Below, piece by piece: positions 51,092 through 60,372 of a stretch of DNA of 63,997 nt (position 1 is the stretch's first letter; every line of letters starts with the position of its first letter). Below the pieces are notes generated by a model that worked only from the letters and a program-made list of their open reading frames with translations, had not been told where the DNA came from and ran no database searches. The DNA comes from an uncultured Collinsella sp. (GTDB lineage Bacteria; Actinomycetota; Coriobacteriia; Coriobacteriales; Coriobacteriaceae). The DNA lies in assembly GCA_902462065.1 (NCBI GenBank), contig CABQAK010000005.1, positions 1 through 63,997 on the forward strand, read 5' to 3'. A program made the translations under genes and the position numbers.

Positions 51092-51991
51092 TCACTCCGG
51101 ATCAAACGACATGTCGCCCGAACCGACCTCAAAACGATACGCAGCAGACTTATCGCCGTTATCGAATTCAAGATTCAAAATGGTCTCGCCGTCGTAGCCA
51201 AGCGGAAGGAAATCGCTCTCGAAGTCACCGCTGCCCACAGTTAGGCTCGCCTTAAAGCCCGTCGAGTTCGGAACCGTTATCTCCACGTCGCCCGAGCCCA
51301 CACTCACGTCCATCGACTTCGCGGGGGCCTGATAGAGCTCGAACGTCACATCGCCCGAACCGACCTCGGCATTCAGGGTATCGGTCACGGTGCCAGTAAA
51401 CTCAACATCTCCCGAGTCCAAAGTCAGGTTGAGGTCATGGCACGCAATGCCCGCGACCGTCAGATCACCCGATCCCACCTTCGCCGTAATGCCGACCAGG
51501 TTATCGGCAACTTCGCGCGGCAGTTCGACGGTAACCGTGCGGTCAATGGCGCGCTCGTCATCGCAATCGAACTGGCGAATCTTGAGCGTAGAGCCCTTGA
51601 TTTCGGCCAGGTTCTGGGTTGCCGCATCGAAGGCAACGGTCCCCGTTGCCACGCGACCGCTTTCAATTACGCGCACCGGCCCGCCGGAGACGTGTTTGAC
51701 CTCGACCGTGCCCGACGTCACATCCAGGTCAAGCGATGTGAACGCGTCGGCATCAAACGTTTCGCTCGAAAGTTGCTGAGGCCGAGCGGAATAGCTGCCG
51801 TCGTCCAAGAGATTGTCCTCGTCAACCGCATCGTCCATACCAGACAAGCCGGATACGACATCGTCGAGATCCCACGGGCCATCAAAATGAATCAAAGTCC
51901 ATGAAATGCCAAAAACAAGCCCGATAATGAGCACAAACGCTCCGATGCCAATGCCCAGGCGTAGCTTGGATTCATGCGAAAGCTTCATCAT
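51092..51991 (-). CDS. DUF4097-type membrane-anchored beta-repeat protein
   Basis: The 299-residue product has a single N-terminal membrane helix (LGIGIGAFVLIIGLVFGISW), an acidic linker and then a repetitive right-handed beta-helix-like domain with at least six copies of a VGSGD or DSGDV motif every 20 to 25 residues, which is the DUF4097/putative adhesin pattern. It probably faces outside. Its ATG overlaps the stop of the upstream XRE gene by 4 bp, so the two are translationally coupled. The pair likely forms a regulator plus membrane partner, but the signal is unknown. Confidence 0.83.
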   Translation of the reverse strand: MMKLSHESKLRLGIGIGAFVLIIGLVFGISWTLIHFDGPWDLDDVVSGLSGMDDAVDEDNLLDDGSYSARPQQLSSETFDADAFTSLDLDVTSGTVEVKHVSGGPVRVIESGRVATGTVAFDAATQNLAEIKGSTLKIRQFDCDDERAIDRTVTVELPREVADNLVGITAKVGSGDLTVAGIACHDLNLTLDSGDVEFTGTVTDTLNAEVGSGDVTFELYQAPAKSMDVSVGSGDVEITVPNSTGFKASLTVGSGDFESDFLPLGYDGETILNLEFDNGDKSAAYRFEVGSGDMSFDPE

Positions 51992-52710
51992 TCATCACCC
52001 TCTTTGGCACATGGCTCAGCGGTGGCTGCGGTAGCCACGTCAGCATCAGGTTCCGCAGAAGTATCCTTCCCCTGGGCCTTGACCGCCACCGGCGCCGGAC
52101 CAACCTGGATATCCCCGCGCGCCCAATCGCCATCGAGCGCACGCGCCACCCAGTGATAGATGGGAATCGTAAAGAAGATCAGTGCGGGAAAAGGGCTGGC
52201 ACCAACCAGGAGCATCAGCAAAAAGAACAGCAGCCAGCACACGGCCCAATACGGGAACGACTGGAAGGGGCCCTTCACCGGAGTCGGAGCGGCCGCGCCG
52301 CCGCCCGTCACCTGCGCCGTCGCGGCATTGGCGGCCTGCGCACTCCAGCTTGCCGCTTGCGCCGCCTTAGCCGCAGCATCACTCGCCTGTGTTGCCGCCT
52401 CAGTCGCACGCGCCGCTGCCTCATGGGTGCGGGCACGTTCCGCCGCCTCGGCCTCGCGCTGACGGGCGCGGTCCTCGTTCTCAAACTCGATATCGTCCTC
52501 GATCTCATCGCTCGGATTGAGCAGCTCGTCCAGGCTCACACCGTAGAGCTTGGCGAGCGAGATCAGATTCTCGGTATCAGGCGAGCTCTCTGCACGCTCC
52601 CATTTACTGACCGCTTGGCGCGACAGCCCCAGCTTTCGTGCCAGTCCTTCTTGGCTAAAGCCTTTGCTGCGGCGAAGGTCGGCGAGCCGCTGCGCAGTTT
52701 CTACATTCAT
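51988..52710 (-). CDS. XRE-family transcription regulator with C-terminal membrane segment
   Basis: The 240-residue protein begins with an XRE helix-turn-helix (ETAQRLADLRRSKGFSQEGLARKLGLSRQAVSKWERAESSPDTENLISLAKLYGVSLDELL). An alanine-rich, probably coiled-coil region of about 70 residues follows (AAEAAERARTHEAAARATEAATQASDAAA), then two hydrophobic segments (FPYWAVCWLLFFLLMLLVGASPFPALIFFTIPIYHWV). It should be membrane-tethered. The ATG at 52710 follows GGAGGAACC; the start at 52773 is not supported. It is divergent from the methyltransferase gene. Confidence 0.85.
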   Translation of the reverse strand: MNVETAQRLADLRRSKGFSQEGLARKLGLSRQAVSKWERAESSPDTENLISLAKLYGVSLDELLNPSDEIEDDIEFENEDRARQREAEAAERARTHEAAARATEAATQASDAAAKAAQAASWSAQAANAATAQVTGGGAAAPTPVKGPFQSFPYWAVCWLLFFLLMLLVGASPFPALIFFTIPIYHWVARALDGDWARGDIQVGPAPVAVKAQGKDTSAEPDADVATAATAEPCAKEGDE

Positions 52711-52976
52711 GGTTCCTCCTATGTGATGCCAGCCGTGCCGCCGGACCGTTTTTGTTCTTAAGGCGCCTTGCACAGTTAAAATCTATCCGCCACCGCCAAA
52801 AACATGCCACCTATTTTAGTGGGATTTTTGACAACCGGCGGTTGCGGGCGCGCATGAGCTGCGAAAATGTGTCCAAACAAAGCAATGACACCTAGCTCGG
52901 TTGTCCCCGTTGCGGCGTTAACGGTAGTATGGTCATACTGTTTATTCCGCACCGCCAACGGAGGGAGTCCCGCGCC

Positions 52977-53849
52977 GTGAACCGCGATTTCGCCTCATCG
53001 CTCATCCAGCTCAACAACACGTTCTATCGCGAGCACTCCGCCTCCTTCTCCGATACGCGCCAGGCCCCGTGGCCGGGCTGGGTGCGCACCATGGACATTG
53101 CGCTCGAACAGCTCGACGTCGCCACCATCGAGCATCCCGTCCGCGTCTTCGATCTTGCCTGCGGCAATATGCGATTCGAGAACTTTGCCGCCGGCGGCGC
53201 ACTTGCCGCCAAGGGCGTCGACGGCGCAAATCCCTCGGCAGATGCCAGTTGCCCGTTTGAATTCTATGGTGTCGACTCGTGTCAAGATTTGGCTATCGAT
53301 GCACATGGCCACGCCCTGCGCATTCCCAACCTGCACTTCCAGGAACTCGATGTGCTCGACGCCCTCATGAAGCTCAACCCCGCCGAGACGCCCGATGTGC
53401 TTTTCGACGCCCCGCTCGCCGACATCTCGGTCTGCTTTGGCTTTATGCACCACGTGCCATCGTGCGAGTACCGCGTACGCGTGCTCGACGCCCTGGTGCG
53501 CCAGACGCGCCCAGGCGGCATCATCGCCATCAGCTTTTGGGAGTTTATGAACGACGAGCGCATGGCGCGCAAGGCCGTTCGAGCCGAAGCCCGCGCCGAG
53601 CTCACCCCGCCGTTTGAGGGTTACGCTTCCGCGCAGTTTGAAGCCGGCGACCACCTCATTGGCTGGCAAAACGACCGCCATGCCTACCGCTATTGCCATC
53701 ACTTTGACGATCAGCAGATCACCGACCTGGTGCGCGGCGTGCGTACGTTCTACAAGAGCGGCGAGGTCCCCGTGCGCGAGCTTGAGCGCTTCCATGCCGA
53801 CGGTCGTAGCGGCGAGCTCAACCGCTATGTGATTCTCAAGCGCCTGTAG
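52977..53849 (+). CDS. Class I SAM-dependent methyltransferase
   Basis: The 290-residue enzyme has a SAM-binding motif I region (VRVFDLACGNMRFENFA), an acidic motif II-like FYGVDSCQDLAIDAHG, and LADISVCFGFMHHVPSCEYRVRVLDALVRQTRPGGIIAIS as motifs IV to VI. The substrate is not apparent. It starts with GTG at 52977, 9 nt after GGAGGGAG; the upstream ATG at 52929 is not supported. It may form a unit with the TrmB-like gene 118 bp downstream. Confidence 0.78.
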   Translation: MNRDFASSLIQLNNTFYREHSASFSDTRQAPWPGWVRTMDIALEQLDVATIEHPVRVFDLACGNMRFENFAAGGALAAKGVDGANPSADASCPFEFYGVDSCQDLAIDAHGHALRIPNLHFQELDVLDALMKLNPAETPDVLFDAPLADISVCFGFMHHVPSCEYRVRVLDALVRQTRPGGIIAISFWEFMNDERMARKAVRAEARAELTPPFEGYASAQFEAGDHLIGWQNDRHAYRYCHHFDDQQITDLVRGVRTFYKSGEVPVRELERFHADGRSGELNRYVILKRL

Positions 53850-53967
53850 GCACCGACGACTCGCCGTCGAGCCGCACCGCATCTTTCAGGCAAACTATGC
53901 CCACCCTTTTTCAACCCATTGACGGAACGCGCGACTATGCGTTCCACACTTATGACCAAGGAGCCTC

Positions 53968-54807
53968 ATGGGAGCCGTCCACGTTCGCACGCCTAAGAAC
54001 TTTGTGCTCGAGGAGCGCCTGGAGCGCTACGCCGATGCGATTGAGACGAACCCCGAAATCTATGCCGGAGATTGGCGCAAGGCCTGTGCGCCAGTTGGCA
54101 GCAAGCCTTTCGAACATCTTCACCTGGATCTCGGTTGTGGCAAGGGAACGTACCTTGTAGAGCGCGCGGCCCACGAGCCAAACACCCTCTTTATCGGCAT
54201 GGACCAGGAGCCCATCTGCATCGCCTATGCCGCGCAGAAAATCTGCGAGCAGGAACTGGCCAACGCACTCGTCCTGCCCCGAGGCGCCGCATCGCTGCCG
54301 CAGCTGTTTGCCACAGGCGAGCTCGATGCCATCACCATTAACTTTCCCACGCCGCAGCCCAAGGCCAAGTACGCCAAAAAACGACTCGTCCATGTCGGCC
54401 ATCTGATGCTCTACCGCCCGCTCTTTTCAGCCGGCGCTACCGTCACGCTGCGCACCGACAGCAAGCCATTGCGCGACTACGCCCTGGGGCAGTTTGCCGC
54501 GGCAGGCTACGACACGCTTTGGGTAAGCGACAACGTCCGCCGCGACCATCCCGAGCATCCCGAGACCGAATATGAATGCCGCACGCGCGAGATGGGTGCC
54601 GTCGTCTATGGCATTTGCGCCACGCCCGGAGCGCAGCCAACCGACGAACAGCTCACAGTAGGCCGCGCGCAGGAGCAAAGCCTTGCCTGCTACCTGCCCG
54701 ATAACCTCGATGAGCTCACCTATGTACCTCTGGGCATGGAAGAAGCCGTCGAGAACTTTAGAAACCGCGCCCGCAAAGGCAAGAAGCGCCTGCCGCAAGA
54801 GCACTAA
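53968..54807 (+). CDS. trmB: TrmB-like tRNA (guanine-N7) methyltransferase
   Basis: The 279-residue protein has a SAM-binding LHLDLGCGKGTYLVERA, a FIGMDQEP motif and INFPTPQPKAKYAKKRLVHVGHLM, which is a diverged form of the NFPDPWPKKRH motif of TrmB. It is likely to make m7G46 in tRNAs, although the altered active-site motif means another tRNA or small substrate cannot be ruled out. A long C-terminal extension (about 40 residues ending NRARKGKKRLPQEH) is basic. Confidence 0.75.
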   Translation: MGAVHVRTPKNFVLEERLERYADAIETNPEIYAGDWRKACAPVGSKPFEHLHLDLGCGKGTYLVERAAHEPNTLFIGMDQEPICIAYAAQKICEQELANALVLPRGAASLPQLFATGELDAITINFPTPQPKAKYAKKRLVHVGHLMLYRPLFSAGATVTLRTDSKPLRDYALGQFAAAGYDTLWVSDNVRRDHPEHPETEYECRTREMGAVVYGICATPGAQPTDEQLTVGRAQEQSLACYLPDNLDELTYVPLGMEEAVENFRNRARKGKKRLPQEH

Positions 54808-54905
54808 CTTCACGCGCCCATTTCCTGCATTTTCTCGCGCGCTGGCACCCCGCGGCGCCGCTACGCCATAATAGTTGGCGGACAATCGCGAGAGAAAGCA
54901 ACCAC

Positions 54906-57587
54906 ATGGCACAGACCACGACAGATACCGCTGCCAGCACCGTTTCCGGTGCCGGAGCCGCCAGCTCATTCTCGGGCGGCACGGGAACCGAAGCCGAGTT
55001 TGGCTCGCTCGGCGCGCTCTCCCCCACCTGGTGGGAGCCCGAGGACGGCAGCGAGCCCGAGCCATGGCTCACGGCCGATCAAGCCTTCGAACGCTTCTTT
55101 GAATGGACGAGCGATCGCGGCATTGAGCTGTGGGACCACCAAGAAGAGGCCCTCATGGACCTGGCTGCCGGCGATCACGTCATTTTAGGCACACCGACCG
55201 GATCGGGTAAATCGCTCGTCGCGCTGGGCATGCTCTTTATGGGCATGGCGCAGGGCAAGCGCTGCTATTACACGGCCCCCATCAAGGCCCTGGTCAGCGA
55301 GAAGTTTTTCGACCTTGTACAGGTGCTCGGCCGCGACAACGTCGGCATGATCACCGGCGATACGCACATCAACACCAAGGCGCCCGTCATCTGCTGCACG
55401 GCCGAAATCCTTGCCAACGATGCGCTGCGCGAGGGTGAGGACGCCGATGTGGGCTGCGTGGCCATGGACGAGTTCCACTACTTTGCCGACCCCGACCGCG
55501 GCTGGGCCTGGCAGGTGCCGCTGCTCACCCTGCCCCACACGCAATTCATGCTCATGAGCGCCACGCTCGGCGATGTCACCGCGATCGCCGCCTCGCTCGA
55601 GGAACACACCGGCGCTACCTGCGACCTAGTCGTCGACGCCCCGCGTCCCGTACCGCTGAGCTACGACTATGTGACGACCTCCCTCGAGGGCACCGTCGAG
55701 CTCGCGATGCGTCGCGGCGAGGCCCCGCTCTACATCGTGCACTTTAGCCAGGATGCCGCACTTGCGACGGCGCAATCCCTCGCCAACTTTGGCATTGCCA
55801 GCAAGGAGCAGCGCGAGGCCATCAAGGAAGCGGCCAAGGGCACGAGCTTCTCGACGGCCTTCGGCAAGATCCTCAAGCGCCTGCTCGGCTGCGGCGTCGG
55901 CGTGCACCATGCTGGCATGTTGCCGCGCTATCGCCTGCTGGTCGAGCGCTTGGCGCAGCAGGGTCTGCTGCCCGTCATCTGCGGCACCGATACGCTCGGC
56001 GTCGGCATCAACGTACCCATCCACACCGTGGTGCTCACCGCGCTCACCAAGTTCGATGGCTACAAGATGCGTCGTCTGCGCGCCCGCGAGTTCCACCAGA
56101 TTGCCGGTCGCGCCGGCCGCTCGGGCTTCGATACCGAGGGCATGGTCATCGCCGAGGCCCCGGAGCACGAGATCGAGAACGCCAAGCTCATGGCCAAGGC
56201 GGGCGACGACCCCAAGAAGCTCCGCAAGATTAAAAAGAAGAAGGCCCCCGAGGGCTTTGTCACCTGGAACAAGCAGACCTTTGAGCGCCTGATCGAGACG
56301 CAGCCCGAGACGCTCAAGCCGCGCCTGCGCATCACACACTCCATGGTGATTAGCGTGGTCGAGCAGGGCGGCGATGCCCGAGCCCGCGTACACGACCTCA
56401 TCGAGACGAGTTTGCAGACCCCCGAGGAAAAGGCCAAGCTCGAGGTTCGCGCCGACGAAATCTTCGCCACGCTCATCGATTCCGGCGTCGTCGTTCGCAC
56501 CGAAGTGCCGACCGCGCCCGACGCCCCGACTGACGCCGCGCCGGACATCGACTATGCGCTGACGGTCGATCTGCCCGAGGACTTTGCCCTCGATCAGCCG
56601 CTCTCGCCGTTCTTGCTTGCCGCGTTGGAGCTGCTTGATGCCGAGAGCGAGACCTATACCATGGATCTAATCTCAATGGTCGAGGCAACACTCGAGGATC
56701 CCAAGCAGGTGCTGCGCGCACAGGAGCGCGCAGCACGCGATCGCGCCATGGCCGAGATGAAGGCTGACGGCATCGAGTATGAGGAGCGCTTGGAGCGCAT
56801 TCAAGACGTCACGTACGAAAAGCCGCTCGAGGATTTGCTCGACGCCGCCTTTGACAAGTACTGCCAGGAAGTGCCCTGGGCAAACGACTACCAGCTCTCT
56901 CCCAAGAGCGTTCTGCGCGATATGCTGGAAAGCGCGAGCGATTTTAAGGGCTACATTCAAAAGCTCGGCATCGCCCGTTCCGAGGGCATTTTGCTGCGCT
57001 ACCTGGCAGAGGCCTACCGTTCACTCGACCGTACCGTGCCCATCGAGAAGCGCGACGAGCGCCTGCGCGACATTATCTCGTGGCTGGGCTTTGTGGTGCG
57101 CTCGGTGGACTCGAGCCTGGTGGACGAGTGGGAGAACGCCGGCAACCCGGCAGCCCTCGATGCTGCGCCGCCGCAGGGCATCGACGAGGTCGTGGCGGAC
57201 CGTCGCGGCTGCACGCTGTTGGTGCGCAACGCGCTCTTCCGTCGCGTGACCCTTGCCGCCCGCGAGCACGTTCGCGACCTGGGCGAGCTCGACGACAACT
57301 GGGGCATGAGCGAGATCCGCTGGCAAAAAGCACTCGACGCTTACCACGAGCAGCACGAGGAAATCCTCACCGACGGAGATGCCCGCAGCGCCGCGATGTT
57401 TTCCATCGACGAGTCCGACGAGAAGACCGCGCACGTATGGCACGTGCACCAGATCTTTGCCGACGAGGATGGCGACCACGACTTTGGCATCATGGGCGAT
57501 GTCGATCTGGACGCCACGCAAGACGGTGGCGAGGTCATCTTCAAAAACTACCGCGTCGGCTTTATCGAGGACCTGCTCGAGGACTAG
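54906..57587 (+). CDS. Ski2-like DEAD/DEAH-box helicase with DUF3516-type C terminus
   Basis: The 893-residue protein has Walker A GTPTGSGKSLVAL, YTAPIKALVSEKFFDL, MDEFHYF (DExH), MSATLGD, GVGVHHAGMLP, GTDTLGVGINVP and IAGRAGRSGFDTEG, the full set for a superfamily 2 Ski2/Mtr4-type helicase. The C-terminal 450 residues match the DUF3516 extension common in Actinobacteria. Such helicases probably act on RNA or DNA repair structures. It follows trmB by about 100 bp and is followed by a strong terminator. A serine/glycine/acid-rich N-terminal stretch of about 45 residues looks disordered. Confidence 0.9.
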   Translation: MAQTTTDTAASTVSGAGAASSFSGGTGTEAEFGSLGALSPTWWEPEDGSEPEPWLTADQAFERFFEWTSDRGIELWDHQEEALMDLAAGDHVILGTPTGSGKSLVALGMLFMGMAQGKRCYYTAPIKALVSEKFFDLVQVLGRDNVGMITGDTHINTKAPVICCTAEILANDALREGEDADVGCVAMDEFHYFADPDRGWAWQVPLLTLPHTQFMLMSATLGDVTAIAASLEEHTGATCDLVVDAPRPVPLSYDYVTTSLEGTVELAMRRGEAPLYIVHFSQDAALATAQSLANFGIASKEQREAIKEAAKGTSFSTAFGKILKRLLGCGVGVHHAGMLPRYRLLVERLAQQGLLPVICGTDTLGVGINVPIHTVVLTALTKFDGYKMRRLRAREFHQIAGRAGRSGFDTEGMVIAEAPEHEIENAKLMAKAGDDPKKLRKIKKKKAPEGFVTWNKQTFERLIETQPETLKPRLRITHSMVISVVEQGGDARARVHDLIETSLQTPEEKAKLEVRADEIFATLIDSGVVVRTEVPTAPDAPTDAAPDIDYALTVDLPEDFALDQPLSPFLLAALELLDAESETYTMDLISMVEATLEDPKQVLRAQERAARDRAMAEMKADGIEYEERLERIQDVTYEKPLEDLLDAAFDKYCQEVPWANDYQLSPKSVLRDMLESASDFKGYIQKLGIARSEGILLRYLAEAYRSLDRTVPIEKRDERLRDIISWLGFVVRSVDSSLVDEWENAGNPAALDAAPPQGIDEVVADRRGCTLLVRNALFRRVTLAAREHVRDLGELDDNWGMSEIRWQKALDAYHEQHEEILTDGDARSAAMFSIDESDEKTAHVWHVHQIFADEDGDHDFGIMGDVDLDATQDGGEVIFKNYRVGFIEDLLED

Positions 57588-57610
57588 CCGAACATACTGG
57601 AACGAAACGA

Positions 57611-57655
57611 AGCGGGGCCGTTGGCAATATCGCCAGCGGCCCCGCTTTTGCACTA
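57611..57655. terminator. Bidirectional terminator
   Basis: GCGGGGCCGTTGGC pairs with GCCAGCGGCCCCGC around AATATC, followed by TTTTGC on the plus strand. The gene to the right is convergent, so it may serve both. Confidence 0.85.
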
Positions 57656-57666
57656 TACGCTATGCC

Positions 57667-59424
57667 CTACTCGGCGTCCTCGACCTCATACGAATCCGCC
57701 TCGGCGGGCTCATCGTTTGTCTCTGTCGCAGCCCCGCGCGCCTCGTCAAACGCGGCCTTCATGGTCTTGTTGCCCCACGTGAGCTTGCGAATGGTAAGAT
57801 CGTCGGCTTTCTTGTTGGCTAGGCGCAGGTTGTTCTCGGAGGACAGCAACGCCTCCTTGGTTTTCTGCAGATGGCTAATCGTCTTGTCGATCTCATCGAT
57901 TGCCGTTTGGAACTTGCGGCTCGCGATCTCGTAGTTGCGACCGAAATCATTCTTGAACTTTTCCATCTTGGCTTCGAAGTTCGTGACGTCAATATTCTGC
58001 TGCTTGTACTCGGCCAGCTCCTGCTTATAGCGCAGCGAACCCATGGCGGCGTTGCGCAGCAGCGTGATCATCGGGATAAAGAACTGCGGGCGGATCACGT
58101 ACATCTTTTCGTAACGGTAGCTCACGTCCACAATGCCGGCGTTATAGAGCTCGCTCTCGGGCTCGAGCAGGGTGCAGAGCACCGCGTACTCGCAGCCTTT
58201 CTGGCGACGATCGTGATCGAGTTTCTTAAAGAAGTCCTCGTTTTTATGCTTGGTCGCAGTCTCGTCGTTCTCGTTTTTCATCTCGAACATAATCGAAATG
58301 ACCTCGTTGCCGCTCGCGTCACACTCGCGGAAGATAAAGTCGCCCTTGGTGCCCTCGGACGCATCGTTATCTTTCTCGAAGTACGCGTTAGGAAACGCCG
58401 TCATACGCAGACGGTTAAACTCGGTCTCGCAGTGCTGCTCCAGAGACTCGCCCACCATCTTGGTGGACAGGCGGACCTTCATGTCCTTAAGGCGCTCGAT
58501 CTCTTCATCCTTGTAGCGAATCAGGTCATCGCTCGCGCGCTTGGCCTGCGCAAGCTCGAGCTCGTGTGCCGCCTTGGCCTGTTCCTCGCGAGAATCGCGC
58601 ACCGCCAGCTCGCTCGTGAGCTTGGCACGTGCCTCATCGCGCTCTCGTTCCACCGCAGCGACCGCCTCCGATAGGTTCATTTTGGCCGTCAGCTCCTGCT
58701 CGCGCAGCTGGGCGCGCAGACTCTCTGCCTCCTGCTCGGACTGAGCCTTTGCGGCGGAGAACTTCTCCTGCACCTTCGCCTGATAGTCGGCAAGTGTGCG
58801 CTCGGCCTCGCTGCGAGCGGCATCGAGCTCACGCTGCGACTCTGCCGCGGCAGCGGCAAGCGCCATCTCCTGGGCCTTGTCCGCCGCGGCAAGCCTGGCC
58901 TGCAGTTCGGCAATCTGAGCATCACGTGCAGCTAAATCGTTTTGAGCAGCGTTGCGCGCCGCCGACTCGGCAAGCTTGGCTTCGTCATCTTTGCGTCCCA
59001 GCTGCGCACGCAAATTGTCGATCTCGCGCTGAAGCTCAGCATTCTCCTTCTGAGCATCGGCACGGGCCTCAACCGCCGCACGCTGACTTGCGCTCTCGCG
59101 CTCTGCGGCAGCGCCCTCGAGCTTGGCGCGCAACTCGGCAAGCTCGGCATCGCGCTTGGCGACCTCTTGTGCCAGCTGCTGAGCTGCAGCATTCTTCTGC
59201 TCGACAAGCTGAACGTTGCGCTGAGACTCTGCCTCCTGCAAAGCGGCTGACGAACGCGAGCGCTCAAGCTCCAGCGCCTGCTCGCCCTCGCGCTGGACTG
59301 CCTTCACACGCTCATCCAGGTCGCGCGAGAACTCGGCATCGCGCACTTGCTTAACGATATCCGCATAGCCGGACGCATCGACCTTAAAGACTTCGCCGCA
59401 ATGCGGGCACTTGATCTCGTTCAT
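57667..59424 (-). CDS. DUF2130 protein: coiled coil plus PD-(D/E)XK-like domain
   Basis: The 585-residue product starts MNEIKCPHCGEVFKVDASGYADIVKQVRDAEF, with one CxxC pair, then about 270 residues of predicted coiled coil rich in A, E, R and Q. The C-terminal part has the DUF2130 core: GDFIFRECDASGNEVISIMFEMKNE gives a D and an E-x-K compatible with a PD-(D/E)XK nuclease, followed by NEDFFKKLDHDRRQKGCEYAVLCTLLEP. The family is widespread but its role is unknown. It stands alone between a terminator and REP-like hairpins. Confidence 0.83.
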   Translation of the reverse strand: MNEIKCPHCGEVFKVDASGYADIVKQVRDAEFSRDLDERVKAVQREGEQALELERSRSSAALQEAESQRNVQLVEQKNAAAQQLAQEVAKRDAELAELRAKLEGAAAERESASQRAAVEARADAQKENAELQREIDNLRAQLGRKDDEAKLAESAARNAAQNDLAARDAQIAELQARLAAADKAQEMALAAAAAESQRELDAARSEAERTLADYQAKVQEKFSAAKAQSEQEAESLRAQLREQELTAKMNLSEAVAAVERERDEARAKLTSELAVRDSREEQAKAAHELELAQAKRASDDLIRYKDEEIERLKDMKVRLSTKMVGESLEQHCETEFNRLRMTAFPNAYFEKDNDASEGTKGDFIFRECDASGNEVISIMFEMKNENDETATKHKNEDFFKKLDHDRRQKGCEYAVLCTLLEPESELYNAGIVDVSYRYEKMYVIRPQFFIPMITLLRNAAMGSLRYKQELAEYKQQNIDVTNFEAKMEKFKNDFGRNYEIASRKFQTAIDEIDKTISHLQKTKEALLSSENNLRLANKKADDLTIRKLTWGNKTMKAAFDEARGAATETNDEPAEADSYEVEDAE

Positions 59425-59488
59425 AGCAGCTCCTCAACGGACGCAAATTTCAACCGCCTACACTCTACCGCGCCGCGCGGACAAAATA

Positions 59489-59517
59489 GGCGCCGCTGCC
59501 AGAATGGCAACGGCGCC
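59489..59517. repeat. Perfect-stem hairpin upstream of DUF2130
   Basis: GGCGCCG pairs with CGGCGCC, with an inner TGCCA/TGGCA stem. It abuts the GGGACAGG hairpin at 59520. Confidence 0.75.
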
Positions 59518-59519
59518 AG

Positions 59520-59556
59520 AACCACCGCAAAGGGGACAGGCACCTTTGTGGTGGTT
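59520..59556. repeat. REP-like hairpin with GGGGACAGGCACC core
   Basis: AACCACCGCAAAGG pairs with CCTTTGTGGTGGTT (one mismatch) around GGACAGGCA. This GGGGACAGGCACC core is the clearest member of the GGGAC/GGGACAGG family in the window. It lies 6 bp past the stop of the phosphoesterase gene. Confidence 0.8.
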
Positions 59557-59562
59557 CGAGAA

Positions 59563-60108
59563 TTACAGTCCAAAAAAGCCGAGGATCTGATCGCGGCTTA
59601 CGGGCTTGTAATCGTTGGCATCGAGACCGACATCGTAGCGAAAGATAGGACGCTCGCGATCGCGGTTGCGTGCGTTGGTGCGGTCACCCCTGCTGTGGAT
59701 ATGCCCATGCAGCATAATGGCGCCACGTGCCTTGCCGTTCCAGCTGAGCATGGGGTAGTGGCTCATAACCAGACGATGGCCCTTGGCATAGCCGGGAGCA
59801 ATCTCCAGGTAATCGCGCACGTCTTCCCAAATCTGCGGTACGTCGGGATCTTCCCAGTCGCCGTCATGGTTACCACGGATGAGCGTCACGTTCTGGCATT
59901 CGATACGCTCGCGCAGGCGCACCGCCTCCGCCAGGGGCAAACGATAGGTAAAGTCACCCAAAATATAGAGGCGGTCATCCGCAGCCACGCACTCATTGAT
60001 GGCATCGATGACCTTGCGGTTCATCTCCTCGACCGAGCCAAACGGTCGATCCATATCGTGCAAGATATTCGTATCGCCCAGGTGCAGGTCGGCGGTAAAC
60101 CACATCAT
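59563..60108 (-). CDS. Calcineurin-like metallophosphoesterase
   Basis: The 181-residue protein has the full metallophosphoesterase metal set: FTADLHLGDTN (DxH), LYILGDFTYRL, LIRGNHDGDW (GNHD), MSHYPMLSW and HGHIHSRGD. Compact relatives hydrolyse phosphodiester or phosphomonoester bonds in nucleotides or other metabolites. I start at the ATG at 60108; a GAGGG lies 8 nt upstream. It is the third gene of a small minus-strand group with a 59-residue protein and a HIRAN protein. Confidence 0.85.
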   Translation of the reverse strand: MMWFTADLHLGDTNILHDMDRPFGSVEEMNRKVIDAINECVAADDRLYILGDFTYRLPLAEAVRLRERIECQNVTLIRGNHDGDWEDPDVPQIWEDVRDYLEIAPGYAKGHRLVMSHYPMLSWNGKARGAIMLHGHIHSRGDRTNARNRDRERPIFRYDVGLDANDYKPVSRDQILGFFGL

Positions 60109-60174
60109 CGTCCGTGCCCTCATTTCGCAACGTGTTCAACTCGTGCTAAGTATACAGACGTAGCGATGCGGCGG

Positions 60175-60354
60175 TTATCCAAAGAGCCCGCCGAACAGTC
60201 CGCGGCGGCGCTTGTCCTTTTTATTCGAACCTTTGCCCTGGGCGTTCTTATCCTTTTGTTTTTTGCGATCCTGCTCCAGCTCATCGTCATCGAGTAGCAT
60301 ATCCCACTCAAACGGATCATCTGTCAGATCGAACAGATCATCGTCATCAAACAT
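60175..60354 (-). CDS. Small acidic/basic protein of unknown function
   Basis: The 59-residue protein has an acidic N-terminal half (FDDDDLFDLTDDPFEWDMLLDDDELE) and a basic C-terminal tail (KDKNAQGKGSNKKDKRRRG). It has a good GGAGG 5 nt before the ATG at 60354 and sits neatly between the HIRAN and phosphoesterase genes, so it is probably real. No family was recognised. Confidence 0.6.
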   Translation of the reverse strand: MFDDDDLFDLTDDPFEWDMLLDDDELEQDRKKQKDKNAQGKGSNKKDKRRRGLFGGLFG

Positions 60355-60372
60355 GGCAGCCTCCATTGCCGA

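Noticed and set aside
54875..55102. Alternative frame starting before the Ski2-like helicase
   Set aside because: It overlaps the well-supported helicase start and shows no conserved sequence.
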